From DSSM01 sp964484125 (GTDB taxonomy: Bacteria > Bacteroidota > Ignavibacteria > Tepidaquicellales > Tepidaquicellaceae): a stretch of 64,000 nt of DNA. Each line of letters begins with the position of its first letter. Position 1 is the first letter of the stretch. Below, one piece after another: positions 35,149 to 44,719 of this stretch. The stretch covers positions 1-64,000 of the forward strand of contig CAZAEK010000002.1 of assembly GCA_964484125.1 (NCBI GenBank), in the 5' to 3' direction. The translations under genes were made by a program, and so were the position numbers. The notes under the pieces were generated by a model, which worked only from the letters and a program-made list of their open reading frames with translations, was not told where the DNA came from and did no database searches.

Positions 35149-36057
35149 TTGGATTTATTCAGCTCAATTTTTTCGTTTGCTTTTTTAGCTCAGACACTGA
35201 GATTGTTTACTCCTTATTATCTCGGAGCAAGTGCTGCAAATTTTTCTGAGCGTTCCGGGATTGTTAATATTGCGATAGAAGGTTTTATGATCTCTGCTGC
35301 GTTTTGTTTTGCTTTATTCAGCTTACTTTTCGGAAATCCTTTCGCAGGTCTTTTTTTCTCTTTGTTAACTGGTATTATTTTAAGTCTGCTTTTTGCTCTC
35401 TTTACCATTAAATTAAAGGTAAATCAGATTATTGCCGGTGTAGGTTTTAATTTACTCATGGCAGGAGCTTCAAAATTTCTTATAGTTCTGATTTTTAAAA
35501 GTTCAAGTAATACAAGCAGATTTGAATCTTTTTACCAGATACCTTTGTTGAAAGATATCCCTCTTGTCGGTAATATAACTGGGGATTACATTATTCTATT
35601 CTCATTCGCACTTGTTTTCATTGCAAATCACATCTTGTTTAAAACTAAATTTGGTTTACGATTGAGATCTGCTGGTGAAAATCCTGCCGCTGGTGAGTCG
35701 CTTGGTGTCAATGTCAGATTATATAAACTTTATGGTGTGATTATTTGCGGATTCCTTGCATCGCTTGGAGGTATATGGCTTGCTTCAAATCAAAATACTT
35801 ACAGCGATGGCATGATTGCGGGTAGGGGATTCATCGCTATAGCGGCTATGATAATCGGTAAATGGAAACCACTTAATATTTTCTTTGCGTGTATAATGTT
35901 TGCGTTTTTTGAGGCACTTGAAATATCAATGCAGGTTTCAATGCCTGATTTTCCGACTCAGTTAATTCAGATGCTTCCATATCTGATTACAATTCTCGTA
36001 TTGATTGGGTTTATCGGTAAAACAAAACCACCTGCTGCCGACGGAGTTTCGTATTAA
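35149..36057 (+). CDS. ABC importer permease, nucleoside type (NupQ/YufQ-like)
   Basis: 302 residues, TTG start one base after the previous stop. It has FTPYYLGASAANFSERSGIV and NIAIEGFMI near the N terminus, SAGENPAAGESLGVNV in the cytoplasmic loop, and GRGFIAIAAMIIGKW near the C terminus, as in the second permease of BMP-dependent nucleoside importers. It is shorter than the first permease, as usual. It ends at 36057, directly against the convergent nadK stop at 36058 with no base between. Confidence 0.87.
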   Translation: MDLFSSIFSFAFLAQTLRLFTPYYLGASAANFSERSGIVNIAIEGFMISAAFCFALFSLLFGNPFAGLFFSLLTGIILSLLFALFTIKLKVNQIIAGVGFNLLMAGASKFLIVLIFKSSSNTSRFESFYQIPLLKDIPLVGNITGDYIILFSFALVFIANHILFKTKFGLRLRSAGENPAAGESLGVNVRLYKLYGVIICGFLASLGGIWLASNQNTYSDGMIAGRGFIAIAAMIIGKWKPLNIFFACIMFAFFEALEISMQVSMPDFPTQLIQMLPYLITILVLIGFIGKTKPPAADGVSY

Positions 36058-36918
36058 TTATTTTTTCCTCTTGTCCTCTCCCCAAAGCAGTTTATTATTC
36101 AGAGTCTGGAAATAGGTTTTGTTTATCCTTTTTACGACTTTAATATTATATTCGGCTCTGTTTAAAACAAATTCAACAGGAGAGTCCAACATCATTGTAC
36201 TGTGTCCATCTGCTGATACACGTATTTTATTACTACCTGAAGCTTTTATAGTAAGTGTTCCGTCGTCCGGGACAATAATTGGACGTAAATTCAGACTGTG
36301 AGGGCATATTGGATTTATTATGAATACCTTACTATAAGGGCTGACTATCGGACCGCCCGCAGAAAGTGAATATCCTGTTGAGCCGGTTGGTGTTGCAACT
36401 ATTAATCCATCTGCAAGAAAATTTGCAACTAATTCGTTTTTGTATTTAACTTCTATTTCAATTATCCTTATCGAGTTTCCTTTGTCAATAGTAATTTCAT
36501 TTATTCCGTTTAATTCCTTACCCCCTTCAGTTTTTAAAGAAAGAACGCATAAATCAACTACCTTATATTTGCCCTTTTCAATATCACCAATAAATTTTAT
36601 AACTTCATTTGGACTTACTTCTGCAATAAAACCAAGCGTACCTAAATTAACTCCGAGTATAGGAATTCCGCTGCTTCCGACAAGACGGGCAGTATTCAGA
36701 AATGTACCATCACCTCCAAGTGATATTAATAAATCGGATTTTACTAATACTTTTTCTCTCTTGTATGTTTTAGCATTAGCATATTTTTTGTCAAGATGAA
36801 TTTTTAACTCATCATCAATGAGATATGGCACATTTATTTTTTCAAAATTCTCTACTAACAGTGATAGAACTGCGGGAATATTTTTCTTGTTTTTATTGCC
36901 CGTTATTCCGTATATCAT
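36058..36918 (-). CDS. nadK: NAD kinase
   Basis: 286 residues. The diagnostic GGDGTFLNTARLV (about 68-80) and GLIVATPTGSTGYSLSAGGP motifs are intact, along with ILGVNLGTLGFI. It phosphorylates NAD to NADP, needed by the NADP-type isocitrate dehydrogenase at 3687. It is the last gene of a five-gene unit and overlaps the DUF1844 stop by four bases. Confidence 0.94.
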   Translation of the reverse strand: MIYGITGNKNKKNIPAVLSLLVENFEKINVPYLIDDELKIHLDKKYANAKTYKREKVLVKSDLLISLGGDGTFLNTARLVGSSGIPILGVNLGTLGFIAEVSPNEVIKFIGDIEKGKYKVVDLCVLSLKTEGGKELNGINEITIDKGNSIRIIEIEVKYKNELVANFLADGLIVATPTGSTGYSLSAGGPIVSPYSKVFIINPICPHSLNLRPIIVPDDGTLTIKASGSNKIRVSADGHSTMMLDSPVEFVLNRAEYNIKVVKRINKTYFQTLNNKLLWGEDKRKK

Positions 36919-37235
36919 TCTTTTTTCCCTTCATCGGTTTTTTCTTGACCTTTTGTAGCTTCTGATGGGTTAGATGGATTTAATTTCTCAGCTGTGAAAT
37001 TTAATCTCAGGTTTGTCAGGGCTTCGCTTAAAAATCTGGCTTCATCTTCGGTTATGTTGCCTTTTGTTTTTTCCTGCAACATTTCAAGCATATCTATTGT
37101 CATTGATGCTGAGTCGAGGTCTTTCTCTGTTTTATTTGTTACAGGATTTGCAATCTTACCCAAATGCATCATAGATTGCATCTGAAAAGAATATACAAGA
37201 GAATAAAATAATTGAGAACTTCTTTCTTTATCCAT
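36915..37235 (-). CDS. DUF1844 protein
   Basis: 106 residues. The DUF1844 pattern is clear: SLVYSFQMQSMMHLGKIANP near the N terminus, LDSASMTIDMLEMLQEKTKGN in the middle and EARFLSEALTNLRLNF near the end. The tail is charged and low-complexity (PSEATKGQEKTDEGKKE). Function is unknown in the family. It overlaps both neighbours (8 bases with the O-antigen ligase gene, 4 with nadK). Confidence 0.82.
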   Translation of the reverse strand: MDKERSSQLFYSLVYSFQMQSMMHLGKIANPVTNKTEKDLDSASMTIDMLEMLQEKTKGNITEDEARFLSEALTNLRLNFTAEKLNPSNPSEATKGQEKTDEGKKE

Positions 37236-38472
37236 TTTCTAAGTTTTTAGTTTTGTATTCAATATTAAATATTATAAAGCTAACTGAAGAAATAAATGCA
37301 AAAACAGTTAAAACTTCCCAGTCCCCGAAAACCCACTCGAAAAATCCTGCAATATGATACGAAATAAATGCAAGTATTATTCCCGAAGCTAATAGTTTGT
37401 ATCTGTTATTATTTAATCTTTGGTATATCGAAATCTGTTTTATAAAAAGAGCAATCATGAAAGCATAAAAAAATGTAAACCCTGAAATTCCACAAGTAAC
37501 AAGTAACTGAACCGGATTGCTGTGGAAATGTGAACCTTCTCCGTGGAACTCCGGCTTTTTATAAAGTTTATATACTTCCGTGATTTCATTATCTCCGGTA
37601 CCAATAAGTGGATGGTCAAGAAATATTTTCCAGCCCGTTTCCCACATTACAATTCTCCCCTGATTTGAACCGAATTGAGTATCTCCGATACTTGTTATCC
37701 TTGTCTTTATTGGGGCAGGCAATAATAACCATAATATTACAATCGAGGGAACTAAATAGAATAAAAATTTTCTACTGAAAAATATACCGTAAATCAGAAA
37801 AGAAACCAGCAAGGCAATATATACGTTTCTTGACAAAGTCAGAAATAACGAGATAAATACAGGGATTAATAAAACCGTGACATAAATTTTTTCTTTCTTA
37901 AAATCTTTTTCTTTAGAAAATATAAGAGGAAAGAAAGAAAGAAATGCTAAAGCTTTAATTTCAGCATTTGTTAAAGGATGTATGAAATAGTCAATTCTGT
38001 TTAAGGATAAATTAAAACCCTCTGAAATTAATCCCGGTAGTTTTATTAAATATACGGATATCTCAAATATTGAAATAAATGATGTGATTATAAGCACTGA
38101 GGCTAATATTATTCTTAATTTTTTCTCTGTTGTGATTGTATCAACTGCACCGATGAAAACTAGGACAAGAAAATATCTTTTTAAGCCAATCAATGCATCA
38201 TTCGGGAAAATTGCGAAGATTCTTGAAATTATTTCAAATAATAGAAATCCTGCAAAAAAAATAGAAATAAATCTGAGTTCGCTTTTTGAATTATATAAGT
38301 CAGGAAGTTTTTTTAATGCAAATAATTTTATCAACCACATACCTCCCCAAATTCCAAAAGCAATTGATGAAATCGCAACAGATATCTCAGTTGAAGTTAT
38401 ATGAATTATTAAAAAAATTAATATAATGTTTGAATATGTTTTGCTTGTGAAAAAATCAGTTGTCTTACTCAT
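37228..38472 (-). CDS. O-antigen ligase family membrane protein
   Basis: 414 residues with about 11 to 12 membrane helices. The Wzy_C/WaaL signature is NQGRIVMWETGWKIFLDHPLIGTG in a periplasmic loop (about 265-290), followed by HFHSNPVQLLVTCG. These proteins ligate O-antigen to lipid A core or polymerise O-units; which one is not decided by sequence. It lies next to msbA and a core glycosyltransferase, which favours LPS. Confidence 0.8.
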   Translation of the reverse strand: MSKTTDFFTSKTYSNIILIFLIIHITSTEISVAISSIAFGIWGGMWLIKLFALKKLPDLYNSKSELRFISIFFAGFLLFEIISRIFAIFPNDALIGLKRYFLVLVFIGAVDTITTEKKLRIILASVLIITSFISIFEISVYLIKLPGLISEGFNLSLNRIDYFIHPLTNAEIKALAFLSFFPLIFSKEKDFKKEKIYVTVLLIPVFISLFLTLSRNVYIALLVSFLIYGIFFSRKFLFYLVPSIVILWLLLPAPIKTRITSIGDTQFGSNQGRIVMWETGWKIFLDHPLIGTGDNEITEVYKLYKKPEFHGEGSHFHSNPVQLLVTCGISGFTFFYAFMIALFIKQISIYQRLNNNRYKLLASGIILAFISYHIAGFFEWVFGDWEVLTVFAFISSVSFIIFNIEYKTKNLENG

Positions 38473-40295
38473 TTCTTATCGCCAAATTGAAGTTCGTATA
38501 ACGCTTTGTACAACCCGTCATTAACTGACATTAGTTCATCATGGGTACCAGTCTGAACTATTTTCCCTTCGTTCAGGACTATTATTTTATCTGCGTTTTT
38601 TATAGTTGAAAGTCTGTGGGCTATAACTATTGAAGTCCTGTTTCTCATCATATTATCAAGAGCTTCCTGTACAAGCATTTCTGATTCTGAATCCAAAGAC
38701 GATGTTGCTTCATCAAGTATAAGTATTTGTGGATTTCTGAGAATAGCTCTTGCAATCGAAAGTCTCTGCTTCTGACCACCTGAAAGTTTCAAACCCCGCT
38801 CGCCGATTATTGTATCGAAACCGTCTTTAGAATCCATAATAAAATTATACGCATTGGCAAATTTTGCTGCTTCTTCAATTACTTTTTCCGGAATATTTTC
38901 CAGACCAAATAAAATATTATTTCTTATTGTATCATTAAACAATATTGTCTCCTGCGGAACCAATCCGATTAAATTGCGGAGTGAATCTGTGGAAATATTT
39001 TTAACGTTAATTCCATCAATTAATATAGCACCCTCTGTAACATCATAAAATCTTGCAATAAGATCAGCCAAAGTTGTTTTTCCTGAACCAGATGACCCTA
39101 CGATTGCAACTACTTCAGATTTTTTAATCTCAAAACTTATGTTATTCAGAATTGTTTTCTCTTTCTCGTAATAAAATGATATATTATCTACCAGAATATT
39201 TTTATTAAAATTTTCAAGATTTACCGGGTTTTCAGATTCTGTAACTTCAACAGGTTCGTCCAATATTTCAAAAATCCTTTCTCCAGATGCCCTTGATTCC
39301 TGAATTCTGTTTGCAACTGTACTCAGGTTTTTAACCGGGGGAATTAATTGAAATAGAATGAACAGAAAACCAAGGAATTCTTCAGGCTGAAGAGTCTTAT
39401 CATATAATATTTCATTACCACCGTACCAGATAATAATAATTCCTGCAATTATTGAAAATATTTCAGTTACAGGAGATGTTAATTCACTTGCCCATACAGA
39501 CCTCATTATGAGTTTGTAATGTTCGTTATTTTCTTTCTCAAAAATTCTGTTACGGAATTTTTCAGCCCGAAATGCTCTTATAACCTTAGCCCCATAAATT
39601 GTTTCCGAGATAACGGAGAGTAAATCCGATAATTTTTTCTGAACCCTGAGACTTCTCCTCCGGAGAGATTCTCCGATTTTTACAATTGCAAATAGTGTTA
39701 ATGGAAAAATAATTAAAGATAATAATGTTAGTTTCCAGCTTATTGATAAGGAAAGCATCAGAAAAATAATTATCATAAGTGGCTCTTTAACAAGATTCAG
39801 AAATGCGGCTGAAATTCCTGCCTGTACAGAATTAACATCATTTGTCATTCTTGATATCAGGTTACCTGTCCTTTCATTAGTAAAATATCTGATTGAGAGC
39901 CGGTTTATTTTTTCATTTAGTTCTTTCCTTATATCTTTTAAAACGTTTTTTTCGGCAAGCTGCATCAGAATTGACTGGAAAAAGCCAGTAAGATTCTTTA
40001 ACAGAAATGACACACCAATTAAAATACATATTTTTGTCAAAGATATTATCTTATCTGAGCTTAATATATACGACTCAAATAAAGACTGTATTTTAGCATA
40101 TATACCTGAAACGGCATCTGTTTGTGTTGAAATTACGACACTATTGCCTGTTGCGAAAAGAGTTTTTAGTAATGGAATTGTAAGATATACAGAGAGTGCA
40201 CTGAAAATCGAAAAAAGTACAGATAATAACATTGAACCAATAAGGAATCGCTTATAAACTAAAGCATATTTAATTACCCTCAAATATGTTTTCAT
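38469..40295 (-). CDS. msbA: Lipid A export ABC transporter, MsbA-like
   Basis: 608 residues, a half-transporter. About 1-320: six membrane helices of the exporter type. About 350-600: ATPase with Walker A GSSGSGKTT, signature LSGGQKQRLSIARA, Walker B ILILDEATSSLD and switch IAHRLST. It flips lipid A-core across the inner membrane in relatives; a multidrug role is the alternative. Context (glycosyltransferase upstream, O-antigen ligase downstream, both overlapping by four bases) supports LPS export. Confidence 0.85.
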   Translation of the reverse strand: MKTYLRVIKYALVYKRFLIGSMLLSVLFSIFSALSVYLTIPLLKTLFATGNSVVISTQTDAVSGIYAKIQSLFESYILSSDKIISLTKICILIGVSFLLKNLTGFFQSILMQLAEKNVLKDIRKELNEKINRLSIRYFTNERTGNLISRMTNDVNSVQAGISAAFLNLVKEPLMIIIFLMLSLSISWKLTLLSLIIFPLTLFAIVKIGESLRRRSLRVQKKLSDLLSVISETIYGAKVIRAFRAEKFRNRIFEKENNEHYKLIMRSVWASELTSPVTEIFSIIAGIIIIWYGGNEILYDKTLQPEEFLGFLFILFQLIPPVKNLSTVANRIQESRASGERIFEILDEPVEVTESENPVNLENFNKNILVDNISFYYEKEKTILNNISFEIKKSEVVAIVGSSGSGKTTLADLIARFYDVTEGAILIDGINVKNISTDSLRNLIGLVPQETILFNDTIRNNILFGLENIPEKVIEEAAKFANAYNFIMDSKDGFDTIIGERGLKLSGGQKQRLSIARAILRNPQILILDEATSSLDSESEMLVQEALDNMMRNRTSIVIAHRLSTIKNADKIIVLNEGKIVQTGTHDELMSVNDGLYKALYELQFGDKK

Positions 40296-41041
40296 TCTTT
40301 GTCTTTATTTTGTATTTCGTAAATTTTCATATATGTCAGAACATTGGTTATCATATCAAACATAGAGACCATTAAGCCGTGAACTCCGTCAAGAAAACCT
40401 TTTTTAAAAATGAAATGCTGGTAAAAGGCAACAATATTGTTAAAATAAATTTCCTTAAAACCGACTTTTTTACGTTGTGCTTTTTCGATTGCCTGTAAGG
40501 TACTGTATTCATTTATCTTTTCAGTAAATTCATAAATTGAATTTACTGTATAATGATTTATATCGTTTTTCAGAAAGCCGGTCTTTCCTTCTATAATATA
40601 ACCTTCATGAACAAGTCTATCTGCTACTGTGGTGAATTTTGTTCTGCAAAGTCTCATCTGATATCCCGGATACCAACCGCAATGCTTTATCCATTTATTC
40701 AGGAAAAAAGATTTCCTTGGAATTTTATAGCCATTAATCTCCCTGTTGTCCGATTTAATTAAATCAAGTATTTCTTCTTTTAATTCGTTTGTTATTTCTT
40801 CGTCTGCATCAAGTGGTAAAACCCATTCCGTTTTTACCTTTTGTAAAGCTATTTTGCGGGAGTGAGAGTATCCCTTCCATTCAATAACCTCGATGTTTTC
40901 AGTATATTCTTTTGCAATTTCAAGAGTTTTATCAGTACTACCCGAATCAATAATTATAATATCGTCTGCCCATTTTGCAGATTCAAGGCAACGCCTGATG
41001 TTCTTTTCTTCGTTTTTACAAATTACTGTTACTGAAATCAA
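40292..41041 (-). CDS. Family 2 glycosyltransferase, LPS core type (WaaE/KdtX-like)
   Basis: 249 residues. The GT2 start is ISVTVICKNEEKNIRRCLES with DDIIIIDSGSTDKTLEIA and the metal site LPLDADEEIT. SFFLNKWIKHCGWYPGYQMRL and LVHEGY match the WaaE/KdtX branch, which adds beta-1,4-glucose to the LPS core. It is the first gene of the five-gene LPS unit running down to nadK. Confidence 0.84.
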   Translation of the reverse strand: MISVTVICKNEEKNIRRCLESAKWADDIIIIDSGSTDKTLEIAKEYTENIEVIEWKGYSHSRKIALQKVKTEWVLPLDADEEITNELKEEILDLIKSDNREINGYKIPRKSFFLNKWIKHCGWYPGYQMRLCRTKFTTVADRLVHEGYIIEGKTGFLKNDINHYTVNSIYEFTEKINEYSTLQAIEKAQRKKVGFKEIYFNNIVAFYQHFIFKKGFLDGVHGLMVSMFDMITNVLTYMKIYEIQNKDKE

Positions 41042-41057
41042 GTCAATATAATTTTAA

Positions 41058-41065
41058 CAAAGATA
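41058..41065 (-). promoter_or_regulatory. Possible -7 element for the LPS core unit
   Basis: On the minus strand it reads TATCTTTG (TAnnTTTG), ending 16 bases before the ATG at 41041. The same octamer precedes the nucleoside importer (32586). The nearest TTG upstream is 25 bases away, longer than usual. Confidence 0.35.
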
Positions 41066-41171
41066 ATAAATTAAAAATGAACTTTTAAATCAATAATTTT
41101 TATTCATTAATATCTGAAAATTTATTCCGGAAAAAAACCTGAAGTAAGATAAAAAGAGAAGTCTAAAGATA

Positions 41172-41202
41172 TTGATTTAAAATTCCTGAAAATATATATT
41201 TG
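41172..41202 (+). promoter_or_regulatory. Bacteroidota-type promoter of tRNA-Asn
   Basis: TTG at 41172-41174, 20 bases, then TATATTTG at 41195-41202, eight bases before the tRNA 5' end. This fits the Bacteroidota -33/-7 consensus (TTTG-N19..21-TAnnTTTG) closely and is the best promoter match in the window. Confidence 0.6.
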
Positions 41203-41210
41203 TATTTAAT

Positions 41211-41282
41211 TCGAAGATAGCTCAATGGTGGAGCATTCGGCTGTTAACCGAAGGGTTGGGGGTTCGAGTCCCCCTCTTCGAG
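41211..41282 (+). tRNA. tRNA-Asn (GTT anticodon)
   Basis: A complete cloverleaf: acceptor arm TCGAAGA/TCTTCGA, D-loop AGCTCAATGGTGGAGC, anticodon loop CTGTTAAC with GTT, and T-arm GGGGGTTCGAGTCCCCC. The discriminator is G. CCA is not encoded (GCA AT follows), so it must be added by a nucleotidyltransferase. Confidence 0.96.
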
Positions 41283-41288
41283 CAATTT

Positions 41289-41317
41289 AAAGCCCCTGTT
41301 GAAAATGGGGCTTTTTT
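41289..41317 (+). terminator. Intrinsic terminator of tRNA-Asn
   Basis: AAAGCCCC (41289-41296) pairs with GGGGCTTT (41307-41314) around a 10-base loop and runs into T6. The xseA gene begins within or just after the T-run, so its transcription needs readthrough or its own promoter. Confidence 0.85.
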
Positions 41318-41324
41318 GTATAAC

Positions 41325-42566
41325 TTGAAAAACAAAAACATAAACTATTCGCTTTACGAACAAGAAAACGAAACCACCCATAGTGAAAATCCTCTGACAA
41401 TTTCAGAACTCACTCAGAGTATAAAATATACACTTCAAACTAAATTCAGTTCGGTTTTTGTAATAGGCGAAATCTCAAATTTCAAAACCCATTTCTCCTC
41501 AGGACATTCATATTTTACACTTAAAGATGATAGTGCCCAGATTAAAGCCGTTATGTGGAAAAGTGTTATGCCAAGATTAAATTTTACGCCCGAAGATGGT
41601 ATGAAGGTATATGCCTGGGGCAGAATAACACTTTATGAGCCGCGAGGTGATTATCAGATTGAAGTTAGCATGATGAGAATTGAAGGTATAGGTGAATTAC
41701 AATTTGCATTTGAAAAACTCAAGGAGAAATTGCAGAAAGAAGGTTTGTTTGACGAGGAGAGGAAAAGGGCTCTGCCGGAATTTCCTTCCAGGGTTGCACT
41801 GGTAACTTCAGCGAGCGGGGCAGTTGTTCAGGATTTTATCAATGTTACAAAGAAAAGATATCCATGTACTACAATAGTTGTTATAGAATCTTCAGTTCAG
41901 GGAGCAGGTTCTCTCGAGAGTATCCTGAAGGCAATGACTTATGCTAATAAACCTGAGAACGGATTTGAAATAATCGTACTTGCAAGGGGAGGAGGTTCAT
42001 TAGAAGATTTATGGACTTTCAATGAAGAAAAACTTGCACGTGCAATATACAACTCAAAGGTACCGGTCGTAAGTGCGATTGGTCATCAGACAGATTTTAC
42101 AATAAGTGATTTCGTTGCTGATGTGAGGGCGGCAACTCCGTCAAACGCGGCAGAAATAATTTTTAAGGATAAAAATGATTTACTTGAAAGATTAATTCAA
42201 ATTGATTATAATCTGAAGTTAAACATAAAAGAAAAAATTGATTATTACAGAGAACAACTGAACAGAATAGAAAAAAGTTATGTTTTCAATAGACCGAAGG
42301 ATATTCTTGGCAAATATAGTATAATACTTGATGAATATGAACGTAAAATGACTTCGCTTATAAAATCTAACATAGAAACAAAGAAAGAAAAATTGTCAAA
42401 TTTTAAAAAGATACTTGTGAGTATAAGCCCTGAGCAGACTTTAAAAAGGGGTTTTACTTATGTTACAAAAAATCAAAAGATTATTTCAAGGAAAAAACAG
42501 TTAAACAAAAATGATATTTTGTCCATTAAATTTTATGACGGAGAATCGGAGGTAGAGGTTAAATAA
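41325..42566 (+). CDS. xseA: Exodeoxyribonuclease VII large subunit
   Basis: About 414 residues from the TTG at 41325; another TTG at 41316 lies in the tRNA terminator, and any start further 5' would run into the tRNA, so I chose 41325. There is no ATG before the conserved domain. The N-terminal OB fold begins NPLTISELTQSIKYTL, then VFVIGEISNFKTHFSSGHSYF. The catalytic domain has ARGGGSLEDLWTFNEE, SAIGHQTDFTISDFVADVRAATPSNAAE. A coiled C-terminal region (about 290-370) follows. It degrades single-stranded DNA with XseB, whose gene overlaps by one base. Confidence 0.92.
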   Translation: MKNKNINYSLYEQENETTHSENPLTISELTQSIKYTLQTKFSSVFVIGEISNFKTHFSSGHSYFTLKDDSAQIKAVMWKSVMPRLNFTPEDGMKVYAWGRITLYEPRGDYQIEVSMMRIEGIGELQFAFEKLKEKLQKEGLFDEERKRALPEFPSRVALVTSASGAVVQDFINVTKKRYPCTTIVVIESSVQGAGSLESILKAMTYANKPENGFEIIVLARGGGSLEDLWTFNEEKLARAIYNSKVPVVSAIGHQTDFTISDFVADVRAATPSNAAEIIFKDKNDLLERLIQIDYNLKLNIKEKIDYYREQLNRIEKSYVFNRPKDILGKYSIILDEYERKMTSLIKSNIETKKEKLSNFKKILVSISPEQTLKRGFTYVTKNQKIISRKKQLNKNDILSIKFYDGESEVEVK

Positions 42567-42790
42567 TGAAATCAAAAACAGCCAGGAAAACAGGATTTGA
42601 AGCGAAATACAGAAGACTTGAAGAAATACTTGATTTACTGGAAAACGAAACTGAAAAAATACCATTGGAAGAGATGATAACTTATTATCAGGAAGGATTA
42701 AAACTTGTTAAAGAGTGCAGGAGTTTGCTTAATGAGGCAGAACTGAAAATAGAAAAAATAAACGAAGAAGAAAAAAATAAAAATATTTAA
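42566..42790 (+). CDS. xseB: Exodeoxyribonuclease VII small subunit
   Basis: 74 residues. The XseB signature is intact: FEAKYRRLEEILDLLENE, then IPLEEMITYYQEGLKLVKEC and LNEAELKIEKI. It forms a helical hairpin that binds the XseA coiled coil. The ATG overlaps the xseA TAA by one base and is followed by dxs after five bases, a common gene order. Confidence 0.92.
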   Translation: MKSKTARKTGFEAKYRRLEEILDLLENETEKIPLEEMITYYQEGLKLVKECRSLLNEAELKIEKINEEEKNKNI

Positions 42791-42795
42791 ATATA

Positions 42796-44718
42796 ATGGA
42801 AAATAATAACGTATTCCGGATGGAAGATACAAAATATCTCAAAGACATTGAATTTCCAAATGATTTGAGAAAATTAAGCATAAATGAATTATCTGTTCTG
42901 TCCAATGAATTAAGGGAATATCTTATGGATGTTATCTCAAGAATAGGAGGGCATCTTGGGGCTTCTTTAGGCGTAGTAGAATTGACAGTAGCACTTCATT
43001 ATACATTTAACACACCGGTAGATAAACTTATATTTGACGTTGGTCATCAGGGTTATATTCACAAAATACTGACAGGAAGAAAAGACAAGCTGAAAACAAT
43101 AAGACAATTCGGAGGAATCAGCGGATTTCTGAAAAGAAGTGAAAGTGAATATGATGTCTTCGGAGCCGGACATGCTACGACATCATTATCTTCTGCATTG
43201 GGAATTGCAACTGCAAGAGATTTTCAGAAAAAAAATTACAAAGTAATTTCTGTTATTGGTGATGGATCTATGACTGGTGGAATGGCTTATGAAGCGATGA
43301 ACAATATCGGATTGCTAAAAAAAGATATTATTGTTGTATTAAACGATAATAAAATGTCAATTGCTCCTAATGCATGGACTTTACAGAATTATTTTACAGA
43401 AATGATGACCAGTGAGTCTTTCAACAAAATAAGAAATAAATTATGGAATCTCACCTATAGATTTGATAAAAAAAATACAGATAGATTACAAAACCTCGCT
43501 TCAAGACTTGAGGGCGGTTTAAAAGGAATATTAACACCGGGTATGCTATTTGAAGCCCTTGGGTTCAGATATTTTGGTCCTATAAATGGACATAATGTAG
43601 TTAATCTTATCAAAACATTTGAAGAAATTAAAAAAATCAAAGGACCTGTATTGCTCCATATACTTACCGAAAAGGGTAAAGGACCGGAGTATGCAAGCAA
43701 GCACCACCAGAAATTACATGCACTAAGTCCTTTCGATAAGACTACAGGTATTGAGATTAAAAAATCAACCTCACCTTCTTATACAAAAATTTTTGGTGAA
43801 GCTTTGACTGCACTTGCAAAGAAAGATGAAAAAATAATAGGAATAAATGCGGCAATGTCTGATGGCACAGGTTTGAATATATTGCAGAAAGAAATTCCGG
43901 AAAGATATTTTGATGTCGGAATTGCCGAGCAGCACGCTGTAACTTTTGCAGCCGGAATTGCCACTGAAGGATTCACTCCTGTGGTTGCGATTTACTCAAC
44001 TTTTCTCCAGAGAGCTTTCGATCAGATAATTCACGATGTTGCTATTCAGAAGTTACCTGTTGTTTTCGTTCTCGATAGAGGCGGGCTTGTTGGTGCAGAC
44101 GGACCGACCCATCATGGAACATTTGACCTTTCTTACCTGCGTTTAATTCCTAATATGGTTATTATGGCGCCAAAAGACGGGAATGAATTAAGAAATATGC
44201 TATATACTGCAACGCTTTATAAAAAAGGTCCTATTGCTATGAGGTATCCACGTGGGGAAGCAGATGGTTCAGTATCAGGCGAATTCCAAAAGATGGAAAT
44301 AGGTAAAGCTGAAGTCGTCAGAGAAGGAGAAGGAATTGCAATTCTTGCAGTCGGGAATATGGTCAATAATTCACTGAAAGCTGCTGAGATATTATCTTCG
44401 AAAGGGATTGAAGCAGAAGTCGTAAATATGAGATTTATAAAGCCGTTAGATGGTAATTTATTAATTGAAATATTAAGAAAATTCCCGAAAATTCTAACCG
44501 TCGAAGATAATTCAATAATCGGAGGGTTTGGGTCTGCGATATCTGAATTTACAGTTCAATATGGTTACAAAAATGATATAAGAATCCATGGCTTACCTGA
44601 TAAGTTTATTGAACATGGAAAACCCGAAGAACTGCATGCTATGCTTAAAACTGATTCTGTAGGAATTGCTGAAGTCGTAGAAAATTTTTTAAATGAAAAA
44701 GTAACAAAACCAATTTAA
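42796..44718 (+). CDS. dxs: 1-deoxy-D-xylulose-5-phosphate synthase
   Basis: 640 residues, standard length. GGHLGASLGVVELTVALHY near the N terminus, thiamine diphosphate motif GDGSMTGGMAYEAMNN, the DVGIAEQHAVTFAAGIA and GPTHHGTFDLSYL motifs, and a transketolase C-terminal domain are all intact. It makes DXP, the first step of the MEP isoprenoid route and a precursor of thiamine and pyridoxal. Its products would feed the squalene/phytoene synthase at 62982. Confidence 0.95.
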   Translation: MENNNVFRMEDTKYLKDIEFPNDLRKLSINELSVLSNELREYLMDVISRIGGHLGASLGVVELTVALHYTFNTPVDKLIFDVGHQGYIHKILTGRKDKLKTIRQFGGISGFLKRSESEYDVFGAGHATTSLSSALGIATARDFQKKNYKVISVIGDGSMTGGMAYEAMNNIGLLKKDIIVVLNDNKMSIAPNAWTLQNYFTEMMTSESFNKIRNKLWNLTYRFDKKNTDRLQNLASRLEGGLKGILTPGMLFEALGFRYFGPINGHNVVNLIKTFEEIKKIKGPVLLHILTEKGKGPEYASKHHQKLHALSPFDKTTGIEIKKSTSPSYTKIFGEALTALAKKDEKIIGINAAMSDGTGLNILQKEIPERYFDVGIAEQHAVTFAAGIATEGFTPVVAIYSTFLQRAFDQIIHDVAIQKLPVVFVLDRGGLVGADGPTHHGTFDLSYLRLIPNMVIMAPKDGNELRNMLYTATLYKKGPIAMRYPRGEADGSVSGEFQKMEIGKAEVVREGEGIAILAVGNMVNNSLKAAEILSSKGIEAEVVNMRFIKPLDGNLLIEILRKFPKILTVEDNSIIGGFGSAISEFTVQYGYKNDIRIHGLPDKFIEHGKPEELHAMLKTDSVGIAEVVENFLNEKVTKPI

Positions 44719-44719
44719 A

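Noticed and set aside
41256..41324. xseA starting inside the tRNA-Asn gene
   Set aside because: The frame is open through the tRNA and its terminator, but the conserved domain starts later, so TTG at 41325 is more likely.
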